The translations under genes were made by a program, and so were the position numbers. The notes beneath the pieces were generated by a model that made no database searches, was not told the origin of the DNA, and saw nothing but the letters and a program-made list of their open reading frames with translations. Of a stretch of DNA of 36,701 nucleotides, positions 22,097-30,905 are shown piece after piece; the stretch's first letter is position 1; each line of letters opens with the position of its first letter. This stretch comes from Microcaldota archaeon (GTDB lineage Archaea; Micrarchaeota; Micrarchaeia; Micrarchaeales; Micrarchaeaceae): contig JAKAPJ010000013.1 in NCBI GenBank assembly GCA_021807115.1, positions 1-36,701 on the forward strand. The letters are read 5' to 3'.

Positions 22097-25000
22097 ATGA
22101 AAAAACCGGCGAAGATGTCAGGCATCTCATATCTGGTCGCAGCGGCAGCTGTGGTAGTGGTGATTGCCGCGATAGTGTATGTGGCTGCAACTTCACAGGC
22201 GAACAACATCCGAAACGCCGCGCAGCTCGATCCATACGCCAATCTGGGCAACGCAACCTTCGCGCTAATCTCGCCTGGCGCAGTACTGGCAGGCAACCAG
22301 GGTTTCGTCGCCCTTGCCAAGCATAGGTACAGCTTCCTGTACGCAAACGCGTCTAATTTCACCTCGGTCAGCAATTCTACATTCATAGTCATAGTGGTCG
22401 GCAACGACACTGGTCCGTACGCCCAACTTGCCCTCAAGGCCGTAAACCGCACAGTTCTGGCTGGCGCATTCAACTACACGCGAGGGGCAATGATGAGCGC
22501 CAGCGGCGTGTGGTCTCCCGGACAGACGGTGTTCGTGCTGGCCGGATACAATAGCAGCGCGCTTTCGTCTGCACTGCAGAGCTTTTTCGTCAGAAGCCCG
22601 CCCCACGCCCCTGCACTGGTCGCCGCGCAGTTCGTTAATGCGAGCTCCGGCCTCACCAAGCGTCCCGGGGATCCGCTGATGGATGCGTATTTGGGCGGCA
22701 CATACGAGCTCGGGCCACATGACACCTCCCTCTCATACCCGTATAACTATTATGACAATTTCGCATACCTCCTCTACTATGCGCCTGTGATAACCTCGAT
22801 GGCGCCTGGTATTGGTGGGAACAGTTCTGGGCTGGGGCTGCCCATGACCGCGCCCGTCTGCATACCTCCACCTCCGCCCCCAGAGGGCGGTTCATCAATC
22901 TGCGTAGGCGATTATGCGGCAATGCCAATGCTGCAAGTGGGCGCCTCCCCGCCGTCCAGTCCGCAGTGGAGCTATGACACCGGCGACTGCACTTTCTTCG
23001 GGATATCGGACTGCATAGATGCGGAGGGATGGGCTGCATCAGGCACCAACCCGCAGCTCCCATATGCCCAGATACCTAGCGTATACTTTGGCGTAACCGA
23101 AACCGGCAGCCCTATTCCGCCTTCTATGACTGGTACCTTCGGGCCGGTTTCCAGTGTCCTGCCAATAACCTGGTGGCTATACGGTCCCGACTCGTACGGC
23201 GAGTCAACCGGCGGGTTTCAGTCAAGCACATCAGGGGCTATGAACGAATCAGAGACAAAGCTACTGATAAAGGACGGGGTAGAAATGTTCTCCACGCCTA
23301 CGGGCGAAACGCCGATGGGCAACTTCACCTTCTACAACGCAACGGGCGCAGCCTCAACGTACACGTGCGGCAGCGAAATGTGCGGGATGCGTTTCAACTA
23401 CAGCATATACGCCCTGCTCAACATAACATCAACGATACCGCAGGGCGCAGCCATCACGATGCCACAGTGGTACTCCCAGTCCCCGCAGATAAACTATTCC
23501 GCGGTCCTGGAGCCTGTTACCCTCTCCACGCCAAAGATTGTCAAGACATCATCCAACACCTACTACTTCAGCTACTGGAGCGTCTACTCCGAGCTCGCGG
23601 GCAACCAGTACTACCTTAGGTTCAACACATCCAACGCAACATTCCAGCTCATCGGCCCCACGCAGGCGCAGGCGATATACACCACCGCCGGCTCCAGCCA
23701 GTCCGGAAGCGTGAGCTTCACCGCGAAGACAGCCCTAAACGTGTGCGTGCACGGCACGTGCCCTATAAGCGGCGTGAACATCACATTCAGGCGCCTGCCC
23801 TCGGGCGCGGTGGCGTACACAAACATAACTGGAAATTCCACCGGCTATTATGTGACCCCCATCCTCCAGGCGGGCTGCTACAACGTGAGCGCGTACAAGC
23901 CAGGATACCTATTCTACATTACGCCGAACCCCTCATGCATAAACAGCACGGGAGGGCTCGTGGAGGCGCTTGACAAGTACCTTTACGTGTTCAACGTGGC
24001 CTGGCCTTCCGCATACCCATTTGGCACCGCGCCCGTCAACACCGCCCTGCCGATATCGATGTCACTTGGTTTCTACGATGGACAGTGCTGCGCAAGCGGC
24101 ATCCCCCTCCAGATAAAACCAAGCTCAGGTTACCTGGAGCCCACCTCAGTGAACGGCACCACAATACCGCCCCCCACCAGCAGCGGCACCGGGACCGTGC
24201 ACTTCACATGGCATACCGGCAACTCAGCAGGGCCAGCCAACATAATGTTCACGGTGAACGGCACAAGGGGTCTTTTCATATCCAACTTCACGTACTCAAT
24301 GCCAATAGCGCTGTTCTCCGGTAGCTATCCAATGACCGTGCTGAACATAAGCCTGTCGAACTCCAGCGTGCAGGCCGCTCCAGGCTCCTCGTTCGCAGAC
24401 AACATAACCGTAAGGCTGTGCAAGACATTCTCCATAGGCCGCAACAGGACGCTGCCGTGCATACCCATGCACCCCTATGGCGCAAACATGTCGCTGGCGT
24501 ACCTGAACGACCGTCCCGCCAACACCACGACAATGTTCGTGCCGAACCCGGCCGTCGCCGCAGCCAATTCCCTCAGCGACGCAACTACGCTGCATGTCTC
24601 AGTGGGCCGCGGCGCCAGGCTCGGGCCCTACACGATGCTGATATCTGCGCGCATGCAGACAGCCAATGCGACATACAACACGATGGTTCGGCTGCCGCTG
24701 CGCATTTCTCTGGCCAACGCTACCACCAGCAGCACCACCACAATTCCATCGACAACCACCATCACCGGTGGCTACAATTCGAGCGACGGCGCTCTAAACG
24801 TAACTGTGCTGTTCAACGGCGCCCCGGCCCCCGCTGCGGCTGTTGCGGCCCTGCCTAACTACAGTGGCTGGTACACCGGCTCCAACGGGGCATTCTACAG
24901 CGGATTCACCGTGAAGCCCGGAAGCTATGAGGTCGTGGGCACATACAGCAACATCTCAAACAGTACTGGCTATGCCACCGTGAACGCCGGTTCGGTAACG

Positions 25001-25222
25001 TCGGTCACCATACGCATATACGGCAGCCAGAACTCCACCACCACCGCCACTACGTCAGCCACCACATCATCCAGCTCTACGCAGTCCACCACCCAGACCA
25101 CGGTGTCGGGCAGCTACTATCAGTGCAACTACTGCTACAGGACGCCGCTTGGCGGATTTTCGTGCCCGCAGAGCTGCCCCAATTCCACATCGTGCTACCT
25201 TGGAGGCTTCGAGTGCACATGA
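22097..25222 (+). CDS. Giant N-glycosylation-rich surface protein with Cys-rich C terminus
   Basis: 1041 residues from the ATG at 22097; upstream in-frame ATGs at 22067 and 22073 are also possible. A Lys-flanked N-terminal membrane helix (about 10-33) acts as signal anchor. The exterior carries dozens of N-x-S/T sequons. Around residue 550-620 a carboxypeptidase-regulatory-like beta domain appears (GVNITFRRLPSGAVAYTNITGNSTGYYVTPILQAGCYNVSAYKPGY), and a second near residue 895-970. Thr-rich stalks flank the latter. The last 35 residues hold six cysteines (CNYC ... CPQSCPNSTSC ... C), perhaps a disulfide knot. There is no C-terminal helix. It is probably an envelope or adhesion protein. No TATA box lies between tRNA-Pro and this gene. 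Confidence 0.83.
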   Translation: MKKPAKMSGISYLVAAAAVVVVIAAIVYVAATSQANNIRNAAQLDPYANLGNATFALISPGAVLAGNQGFVALAKHRYSFLYANASNFTSVSNSTFIVIVVGNDTGPYAQLALKAVNRTVLAGAFNYTRGAMMSASGVWSPGQTVFVLAGYNSSALSSALQSFFVRSPPHAPALVAAQFVNASSGLTKRPGDPLMDAYLGGTYELGPHDTSLSYPYNYYDNFAYLLYYAPVITSMAPGIGGNSSGLGLPMTAPVCIPPPPPPEGGSSICVGDYAAMPMLQVGASPPSSPQWSYDTGDCTFFGISDCIDAEGWAASGTNPQLPYAQIPSVYFGVTETGSPIPPSMTGTFGPVSSVLPITWWLYGPDSYGESTGGFQSSTSGAMNESETKLLIKDGVEMFSTPTGETPMGNFTFYNATGAASTYTCGSEMCGMRFNYSIYALLNITSTIPQGAAITMPQWYSQSPQINYSAVLEPVTLSTPKIVKTSSNTYYFSYWSVYSELAGNQYYLRFNTSNATFQLIGPTQAQAIYTTAGSSQSGSVSFTAKTALNVCVHGTCPISGVNITFRRLPSGAVAYTNITGNSTGYYVTPILQAGCYNVSAYKPGYLFYITPNPSCINSTGGLVEALDKYLYVFNVAWPSAYPFGTAPVNTALPISMSLGFYDGQCCASGIPLQIKPSSGYLEPTSVNGTTIPPPTSSGTGTVHFTWHTGNSAGPANIMFTVNGTRGLFISNFTYSMPIALFSGSYPMTVLNISLSNSSVQAAPGSSFADNITVRLCKTFSIGRNRTLPCIPMHPYGANMSLAYLNDRPANTTTMFVPNPAVAAANSLSDATTLHVSVGRGARLGPYTMLISARMQTANATYNTMVRLPLRISLANATTSSTTTIPSTTTITGGYNSSDGALNVTVLFNGAPAPAAAVAALPNYSGWYTGSNGAFYSGFTVKPGSYEVVGTYSNISNSTGYATVNAGSVTSVTIRIYGSQNSTTTATTSATTSSSSTQSTTQTTVSGSYYQCNYCYRTPLGGFSCPQSCPNSTSCYLGGFECT

Positions 25223-25265
25223 CGGCGGTTCAGCCCCGCAGCCATTGGAATACCGAAACACCCAA

Positions 25266-25277
25266 TTACGTATTTAA
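25266..25277 (+). promoter_or_regulatory. TATA box of the DUF4382 surface protein
   Basis: TACGTATTTAAAG (around 25266-25277) lies about 45 bp before the ATG at 25318, with initiation expected near 25300. Confidence 0.5.
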
Positions 25278-25317
25278 AGTTTGTTTCTCCTAACGTAGTG
25301 GAAACTGGCGCATCTGT

Positions 25318-27723
25318 ATGGCAGGCAAAATTGGCACGAAGAATATCAAATACGCGGCGGGCTCAGTAGTGGTGATCGCGGCGTTGGTGGCGGTGGCAAT
25401 AATGCTCAACTCGCCATCCGCGGCCCCTGCAGGATCCGGCAGCCTCACAATACAGCTTACCGACCCGCCAATAGTCCCAACCGGGACCACCGCGCTTCTT
25501 GTCACGTACGATGGCGTAGAGCTGCACCAGTCAGGCGCAACAAACGTCTCGGGCTTTTCCAAGTTCCCCGCGAGCGGTACAGTAAATCTCATGAACCTGA
25601 CTAACTTCACCCAGACAGTCGCCGTGGTTGAGGCGCAGGCCAACCAGAGCTTCGATATGGTGAGGTTCGACATATCATCCGCGCGCATAGTGGTGGACAA
25701 CACCACCTACAATGTCACAGTGCCGGGCGGCAGCGTCCTGGCAAAGATGAACGCCAACCTGAACTCAAGCGCGCACTCCGGCGTCCTAGTGGATCTCACT
25801 CCAACGGTCGTGCAGATATACTCCAACACCAACCAGAGCTTCTTCATCATGGTGCCGTCTGCCAAGGCCATAGTCATAGGCAAGGGCTCGGTGAGCCTCG
25901 CAGGGGGCCGCGTGGGTGAGGTTGTGGCGCTAGGTCCGCAGTTCAAGCGGCAGCTAGAGGAAAATGCTAGCAGCAACATATCGATATCGTCTGCCTCGGC
26001 ATCCATGGCGGGCAACACAACCACCCTCACTGTCCACGTTGTAAACAACGGAAACTCCTCCGCGGTGCTGGGCCAGGTGCTGCTGTACGGATTCATGAAG
26101 GTGTTGCCATGGTACGGGTCATGGACACCTCCCCCGTGCGTCTGCCCAAGCGGCGTATGCTCATGCCCCGCCGAGACTGTGGTCGGTGCTGGTGTGTCAG
26201 ATGGAGCCAACGTCTCGCCCGCAATCAGGGCAGAGCCAATGCCCGGCAGCTCAACGGCGGTATCCCTATCTACAGGCGCCGCGCCGGAGGCCGGAACGGC
26301 ATATCCTGAAGGCATGGGCCCAGCAATGCTGAACTCCACTCTAAATACAACCGTTGCTGCGGACCTGGGGGTCAAGGCAACCGCCGGGGTGGCTATGCCT
26401 GTTGAGGTGTCCACGGGAATATACGAGGCGCAGATATTCGAGCGCGACTTCCACCACCAGGTCAACTTCGTGGTGGAGCCAAACGGCACGCTTGAGCTTC
26501 CGTATTTCGCGGAGCAGCTGACCCCCTGTCCGGTAGAAGCCGGCACGGCGGCCAATGGCACCGCTGCACCTACGCCAGGGCAATCCTCCGCCAACGCGAG
26601 CGCGGGGATTGCGCAGCCTGCCTGCTTCCCCAAAACATTCGGCTACACGCTCGCGCCCCACGCCAGTGCAAACCTCACGTTCTCTGGTACCATGTACCTG
26701 CCAGGGGTCGTGCCCATTGTGTCCGCCGCCGCGCGCGGCGCGTCGATAGCCGGCGAGGCCATCCCGAAAGTTGGGAGGTCCGTTGTAGTACTGATACCCA
26801 ACCAGACGTACCATGTAAAAGTGACAGGCCACGGCGGGGTCGTCGCGGCCGCAAATGTCACCGCGACAGGATACATAAACGGCGGGCTGTCAAACCTCGT
26901 GTATGTCACAAGCGTCAACATAAACTATCAGGACCAGACAAGCGGCTCGTCATACAACCAGACGATGGGCGGCTTCCTGGCGCACACCGGGTCCAATGTG
27001 TCGTACACCATACCCAACTACGGCGGCATATTCATGACCGCCATCCCTGCCGCCGTGTCATCTGGCAAGGCCGCCGTTTCTGCAGCCAGCGGCCCCACGC
27101 AGGAATCCGGGACCATAGTATCAATGCCGGTGCGCTATAACGGTACAAGGATCGTGCAGGGATTCAGGATAAACACGCCTGGCTTCACCCTGCTGGGCGT
27201 GTCGCCTCCGGTTCCGTCATCTGTGTCGCAGCCCTGCCCCGTCTGCCCCCCAGGCGCCATGTGTGCGGCGGAGATGGAGCCAGCATTCTGCGTAAAGGAT
27301 TACAGGAGCTTCACCTTGCGCATAGGCACACCCACGTATAACTACACCGGGCCGCTTTCGATAACAGAGACATACACCGCGCAGAGCATCAACGTTACGG
27401 CCGCGGGCAACGGCACGGTGACCGGCACCGTAACGATAGGTCCATTCTGCCCTGTAGAAAGCGCGACCGGGGCGTGCGGCAACTTCAACAGCAGCGTATA
27501 CACATCCAGGCGAGTGCTTCTTGAGTCTTTGGGCGGCGCAACATACAGCCTTGGCATAAATGCGACAGGAGGATTCAGCGGCAGCGTGCCAGCGGGAAGG
27601 TACTCCGTGAGCCTCAGCAACTGCGTATATCTTGGCTGTGCATATTCCCTGCCGCAGGCCGCGGTCGTCTATCCCGAGGAGACTACGACACTGGAGATAA
27701 ACATAGACACAGGCATAGCCTGA
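25318..27723 (+). CDS. Surface protein with N-terminal DUF4382 domain
   Basis: 801 residues. The short positive N terminus and membrane helix (about 10-31) act as signal anchor. Residues 40-165 (GSLTIQLTDPPIVPTGTTALLVTYDGVELHQSG ... GTVNLMNLTNFTQTVAVVEAQANQSFDMVRFDISSARIVVDNTTYNVTVPGGSV) match DUF4382, a beta domain of archaeal and bacterial surface proteins. The rest is sequon-rich with two compact cysteine groups (CVCPSGVCSC; CPVCPPGAMC). Function is unknown; an envelope role and AglB glycosylation are likely. It lies downstream of another giant surface protein and shares its composition. Confidence 0.83.
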   Translation: MAGKIGTKNIKYAAGSVVVIAALVAVAIMLNSPSAAPAGSGSLTIQLTDPPIVPTGTTALLVTYDGVELHQSGATNVSGFSKFPASGTVNLMNLTNFTQTVAVVEAQANQSFDMVRFDISSARIVVDNTTYNVTVPGGSVLAKMNANLNSSAHSGVLVDLTPTVVQIYSNTNQSFFIMVPSAKAIVIGKGSVSLAGGRVGEVVALGPQFKRQLEENASSNISISSASASMAGNTTTLTVHVVNNGNSSAVLGQVLLYGFMKVLPWYGSWTPPPCVCPSGVCSCPAETVVGAGVSDGANVSPAIRAEPMPGSSTAVSLSTGAAPEAGTAYPEGMGPAMLNSTLNTTVAADLGVKATAGVAMPVEVSTGIYEAQIFERDFHHQVNFVVEPNGTLELPYFAEQLTPCPVEAGTAANGTAAPTPGQSSANASAGIAQPACFPKTFGYTLAPHASANLTFSGTMYLPGVVPIVSAAARGASIAGEAIPKVGRSVVVLIPNQTYHVKVTGHGGVVAAANVTATGYINGGLSNLVYVTSVNINYQDQTSGSSYNQTMGGFLAHTGSNVSYTIPNYGGIFMTAIPAAVSSGKAAVSAASGPTQESGTIVSMPVRYNGTRIVQGFRINTPGFTLLGVSPPVPSSVSQPCPVCPPGAMCAAEMEPAFCVKDYRSFTLRIGTPTYNYTGPLSITETYTAQSINVTAAGNGTVTGTVTIGPFCPVESATGACGNFNSSVYTSRRVLLESLGGATYSLGINATGGFSGSVPAGRYSVSLSNCVYLGCAYSLPQAAVVYPEETTTLEINIDTGIA

Positions 27724-27742
27724 AAGAGCCCGTGCACAATAC

Positions 27743-27751
27743 GGTTATAAA
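27743..27751 (+). promoter_or_regulatory. TATA box of rpe
   Basis: GGTTATAAATG is near-consensus. It predicts initiation around 27774, downstream of the GTG at 27758, so that GTG cannot be the start codon on this transcript. Confidence 0.6.
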
Positions 27752-27773
27752 TGCGCCGTGGCAATCAGTAGTG

Positions 27774-27789
27774 GCGCGCCATGGCGCGC
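27774..27789. repeat. Perfect 16-bp palindrome at the rpe transcription start
   Basis: GCGCGCCATGGCGCGC equals its own reverse complement and coincides with the start predicted from the TATA box. As DNA it could be an operator; as RNA it would be a stable hairpin at the very 5' end of the leader. Confidence 0.7.
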
Positions 27790-27805
27790 GCATTGGTGCT
27801 GTGAT

Positions 27806-28459
27806 TTGGGCAGGATAGAGGTCGCGCCTTCAATACTCTCCGCAGACTTCGGCAACCTCAGGGCGGTGGTGCGCCGCCTCGCCCCCCAGGGTGCGGACAG
27901 GGTGCACATAGACGTGATGGACGGGCACTTCGTGCCCAACATAACCTTCGGCCCGGCCCTCATAAAATCCATAAGGGGAGCCACAAGGCTGCACTTCGAG
28001 ACGCATCTCATGATAGAGCGGCCTGACCTCTACATAAGGCAGTTCGCGGATGCGGGGTCAGACACTCTGATAGTCCATCACGAGGCCAGGCACGACGCAG
28101 CAAGGACGCTCAAGGCGATAAGGTCGCTTGGGCTCGAGGCGGGAATAGCGATAAACCCGGCCACACCATTCTCCAAGGTGAGGGCGCAACTCAAGGGGGC
28201 CGATATGCTCCTTGTCATGGGCGTGGTGCCTGGCTTTGGCGGGCAGAGCTTCATGCCGGTGGCGCTGGAAAAGATAAGGGCTGCCAGGTCGTTCGCAGAC
28301 GCCGCAGGACTCGACATAAGGATAGGGGTGGACGGCGGCATAAACATCCACACGGGCAGGCAGGCCGCGCAGGCCGGTGCCGACGAGCTCGTAGCAGGCA
28401 CGGCGGTATTCTGCGCCGGAGGCGTGGCCAAGGCTATAAAGGCATTCAAGCGCCTGTGA
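27806..28459 (+). CDS. rpe: Ribulose-phosphate 3-epimerase
   Basis: 217 residues from a TTG at 27806. I chose this because the family start (IEVAPSILSADFGNL) begins four codons later and the TATA box rules out the GTG at 27758. The enzyme interconverts ribulose 5-phosphate and xylulose 5-phosphate. HIDVMDGHFVPNITFGP and LHFETHLMIERP provide the metal-binding His/Asp residues. VMGVVPGFGGQSFMP is the phosphate and lid loop, and IGVDGGI and AGTAVF complete the barrel. It is convergent with the NAD kinase gene, 12 bp apart. Confidence 0.95.
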   Translation: MGRIEVAPSILSADFGNLRAVVRRLAPQGADRVHIDVMDGHFVPNITFGPALIKSIRGATRLHFETHLMIERPDLYIRQFADAGSDTLIVHHEARHDAARTLKAIRSLGLEAGIAINPATPFSKVRAQLKGADMLLVMGVVPGFGGQSFMPVALEKIRAARSFADAAGLDIRIGVDGGINIHTGRQAAQAGADELVAGTAVFCAGGVAKAIKAFKRL

Positions 28460-28471
28460 TCGCCCGCGCGC

Positions 28472-29251
28472 CTATACGCTTATTATCCGCAGCCTGTCCC
28501 TGAGAAGTCTGAACGATATTTTTTTCCCATGCCCTATGCGCAGCCCCCTGCGCCTGCTCGGTATCCCATAGAGGTACTGGTCGCTGCCCCTCCTCATCAC
28601 CACGGTTATCCGGGTTGTCGGCAGCATGGATCGCCTTACCTTGTAGCCCACCACCGCCCCATTTATCGTGTCGTTCACGTTGGCGGGCAGTATGTGCGCG
28701 AACCCCATTCCGCGTATCCTCCTGGCCTGTCTCCTTGCGAGCATCTCCACATATGCGTAGTATCCGGTGGAGCCTATGGGCGTGGTGACCACGAACCCGT
28801 TGGAGACTGCGCTGGTCCTTATGGTCCTGCCACCCTCTCTTATGCTGGCCGAATACCTTATTGCGTGCTTTATGTTCCCGCGCTCCACGTAGAAGTCCCC
28901 GGCAGACAGGTACCTCCTCCCGCCATACTCCGCCTCTAGCAGCGGCTCCGAGATGACCTTGTAGTCCCCGCTCGCCATCCTTCCCATCACGCTTGGCAGC
29001 TCCCTGAGGCGGTACTTGCGTATCTTGTCCCCGCCCTCTGGCCGCGCGATGACCTTCATCACCGGTATTATTGGCACATTGAGGTGCCTGACTGACTGCT
29101 TGAGGAATGTGCCGTCGCCACCAACTATGATTGCGACATCGTAGCCGCGGCTAGCAACCTTGACGTTGGCGCGCTTGAGCAGCCTCCTCACGCTGCCCAT
29201 GGTAACGCCGGCGTACCTGTCTATCACGACCTTGGCCTTTATCTGCTTCAT
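28472..29251 (-). CDS. nadK: NAD kinase
   Basis: 259 residues from the ATG at 29251, preceded by a GGTGGGGAG Shine-Dalgarno-like run. GGDGT at 44-48 is the ATP/NAD phosphate-binding motif. TPIGSTGY at 157-164 is the second signature (usually TPTGSTAY). The enzyme phosphorylates NAD to NADP. The usual (G)DG preceding the second motif reads SNG here, and the NE/ND motif is altered to AGD (117-119), so cosubstrate preference may differ. An upstream TTG at 29266 is a less likely start. It is divergent from the phosphohexomutase. Confidence 0.87.
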   Translation of the reverse strand: MKQIKAKVVIDRYAGVTMGSVRRLLKRANVKVASRGYDVAIIVGGDGTFLKQSVRHLNVPIIPVMKVIARPEGGDKIRKYRLRELPSVMGRMASGDYKVISEPLLEAEYGGRRYLSAGDFYVERGNIKHAIRYSASIREGGRTIRTSAVSNGFVVTTPIGSTGYYAYVEMLARRQARRIRGMGFAHILPANVNDTINGAVVGYKVRRSMLPTTRITVVMRRGSDQYLYGIPSRRRGLRIGHGKKISFRLLRDRLRIISV

Positions 29252-29455
29252 CGCGCTCCCCACCAATAACTACCAACAGCAATTTGCCGCACACCCATAT
29301 GTATGCCTCTCCAATTCGGCGGGTGCGGCGATGCACCCGGGTGAACCCAAGGTCATTGTGCATGGGTGCCGCAGAATCAATAAATATATAAAATAAGCCA
29401 TTTAATAAGCTTATTAATTGGACAGCACGGCCAGAATGTTTACCTGCGGCTGACT
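29252..29455. promoter_or_regulatory. Repeat-rich divergent intergenic region with palindrome
   Basis: The 204-bp gap between nadK and the mutase holds several elements. GCCGCACACCC (29286-29296) is inverted with respect to GGGTGCGGC (29321-29329). GGGTGC-GGCGAT-GCACCC (29321-29338) is a perfect 6-bp hairpin. A further GGGTGCCGC lies at 29365-29373. A strong TATA region (AATAAATATATAAAATAA, about 29378-29395) is followed by TTAATAAGCTTATTAA (29402-29417), a perfect 16-bp palindrome near the predicted start of the mutase transcript. The arrangement suggests regulator binding. Confidence 0.6.
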
Positions 29456-30877
29456 ATGGTCCGCGGGCGCGCGATGTGTGGCATGAGCATACTAGGGGAT
29501 GCGTACAAGATAAGGTTCGGCACGAGCGGCTGGAGGGACAGGATGGACTCGAACTTCAACGACCGCAATGTGCTGCGCGCAGCCAGTGGGATTGGCGCGT
29601 ACCTGAAACGGCACAACGACGGCGGACAGGTTGTTGTGGGATACGACACAAGGCACAATTCCGACCACTTCGCGCAGCTGGTGTGTGGGATCCTCAACGA
29701 CTTCGGCTTCGACTCAATCATAAGCGACGCGCCGGCGCCCACGCCTGCCATAGTGATGGCAGTGGCGTCGCACAAGGCAATAGCCGGAGTGCAGGTCACA
29801 GCCAGCCACAACCCTCCTGAGTACAACGGCATAAAGTTCCTGCTCTCATCCGGCGCAAGCCCCCTGCCCGACGTGACCGCAGAGGTTGAGCGCCTTATAC
29901 CGGATGTTGCAAAGCCAAAGCCGTATTCAAGGAAGACATTCTCTCCAAAGGAGGACTACCTGCTCGCGCTCAAGAAGAGATTCCGGCTCAATGCGGTGAA
30001 GGGCATGCATGTCGTGGTCGACACAAGGCACGGCGCTGGCGGCGGATACCTATCCGCGGTCCTGTCCGCGAACGGCGCCCACGTGTGGGAGCTGAATCGT
30101 GAGTATGATCCTGACTTCTGCGGCATGAGCCCGAATCCCACAGAGGTCAACGTGCAGGGGCTCAAGGACGCAGTTGCGGCCAACAAGGCTGACTTGGGCA
30201 TAGCAAATGACGGCGACGCCGACAGGTTTGCCGTAGTGGATGCGTCCGGCAGGTACTACACCGCGAACGAATCCGGGCTTGTGCTATGTGACTACCTGTT
30301 CAACCAGCGCCACGAGCACGGCACCCTCGCAAAGTCGGTGCAGAGCACCGCGGCATTCGACAGGCTGTGCGCCCATGCCGGGGTTAAGGAGGTGGAGGTG
30401 CCGGTCGGTTTCAAGTACATAGCAGCAGAGCTGATGAAGGGCGCGGCATTCGGGGTCGAGGGCGCGGCGCTCGGAATCGCATTCGGCAACTGGATCCCGG
30501 ACAAGGATGGCATAGCGGCAGGCGCCGCGATGTGCGAGGCGGTTGGGGACCAGAAAGTCACGCTCAGCCAGATATGGCAGCGCGTGTCACAGGCATACTC
30601 ATACGGACAGTTCGTAACAATGGAGTTCCCGCGCCTAGGCAAGGTGATGGAGACGCTCGACTTCCTCAAGAGCGAGACCGAGCGGGACATGTTCGGCGGC
30701 AGGAAAATAGTGGGCAGGTCCTATCTGGACGGTGTCAAGCTCAACCTTTCGGACGGCGCATGGTTTCTGGCAAGGGTCTCCGGCACGGAGCCTTCGGTCA
30801 GGGTGTACATAGAGGCAGCGACAAAGAAGGAGGCGGACGAGCTCAGCGACGCCGCCAGGCGAATGTTCGGGTTCTAG
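29456..30877 (+). CDS. Phosphohexomutase (phosphoglucomutase/phosphomannomutase family)
   Basis: 473 residues from the ATG at 29456; ATGs at 29474 and 29483 are alternatives. The opening is YKIRFGTSGWRDRM. TASHNPPEYNGIK holds the phosphorylated Ser117. DGDADRF (D252, D254, D256) binds Mg2+. RVSGTEPSVRVYIEA (from R440) binds the substrate phosphate. The sugar-binding loop, normally GEESGG, reads GVEGAALG (about 333-340), so sugar specificity cannot be told and may be unusual. The enzyme moves phosphate between C6 and C1 of hexoses, feeding nucleotide-sugar and glycan precursors, possibly those used by AglB. The methyltransferase follows after 28 bp. Confidence 0.92.
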   Translation: MVRGRAMCGMSILGDAYKIRFGTSGWRDRMDSNFNDRNVLRAASGIGAYLKRHNDGGQVVVGYDTRHNSDHFAQLVCGILNDFGFDSIISDAPAPTPAIVMAVASHKAIAGVQVTASHNPPEYNGIKFLLSSGASPLPDVTAEVERLIPDVAKPKPYSRKTFSPKEDYLLALKKRFRLNAVKGMHVVVDTRHGAGGGYLSAVLSANGAHVWELNREYDPDFCGMSPNPTEVNVQGLKDAVAANKADLGIANDGDADRFAVVDASGRYYTANESGLVLCDYLFNQRHEHGTLAKSVQSTAAFDRLCAHAGVKEVEVPVGFKYIAAELMKGAAFGVEGAALGIAFGNWIPDKDGIAAGAAMCEAVGDQKVTLSQIWQRVSQAYSYGQFVTMEFPRLGKVMETLDFLKSETERDMFGGRKIVGRSYLDGVKLNLSDGAWFLARVSGTEPSVRVYIEAATKKEADELSDAARRMFGF

Positions 30878-30905
30878 GAGCCAACACCGACCGGTGCGCA
30901 ACGCC

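Noticed and set aside
25707-26633. A 308-residue open frame on the minus strand inside the DUF4382 surface protein
   Set aside because: The plus-strand protein has a recognisable domain and sequons; the minus frame shows no motif, promoter or ribosome binding site.
27758-27805. GTG start for rpe giving a 233-residue protein
   Set aside because: It lies upstream of the transcription start predicted from the TATA box and its 16 residues run through the palindrome with no family similarity.
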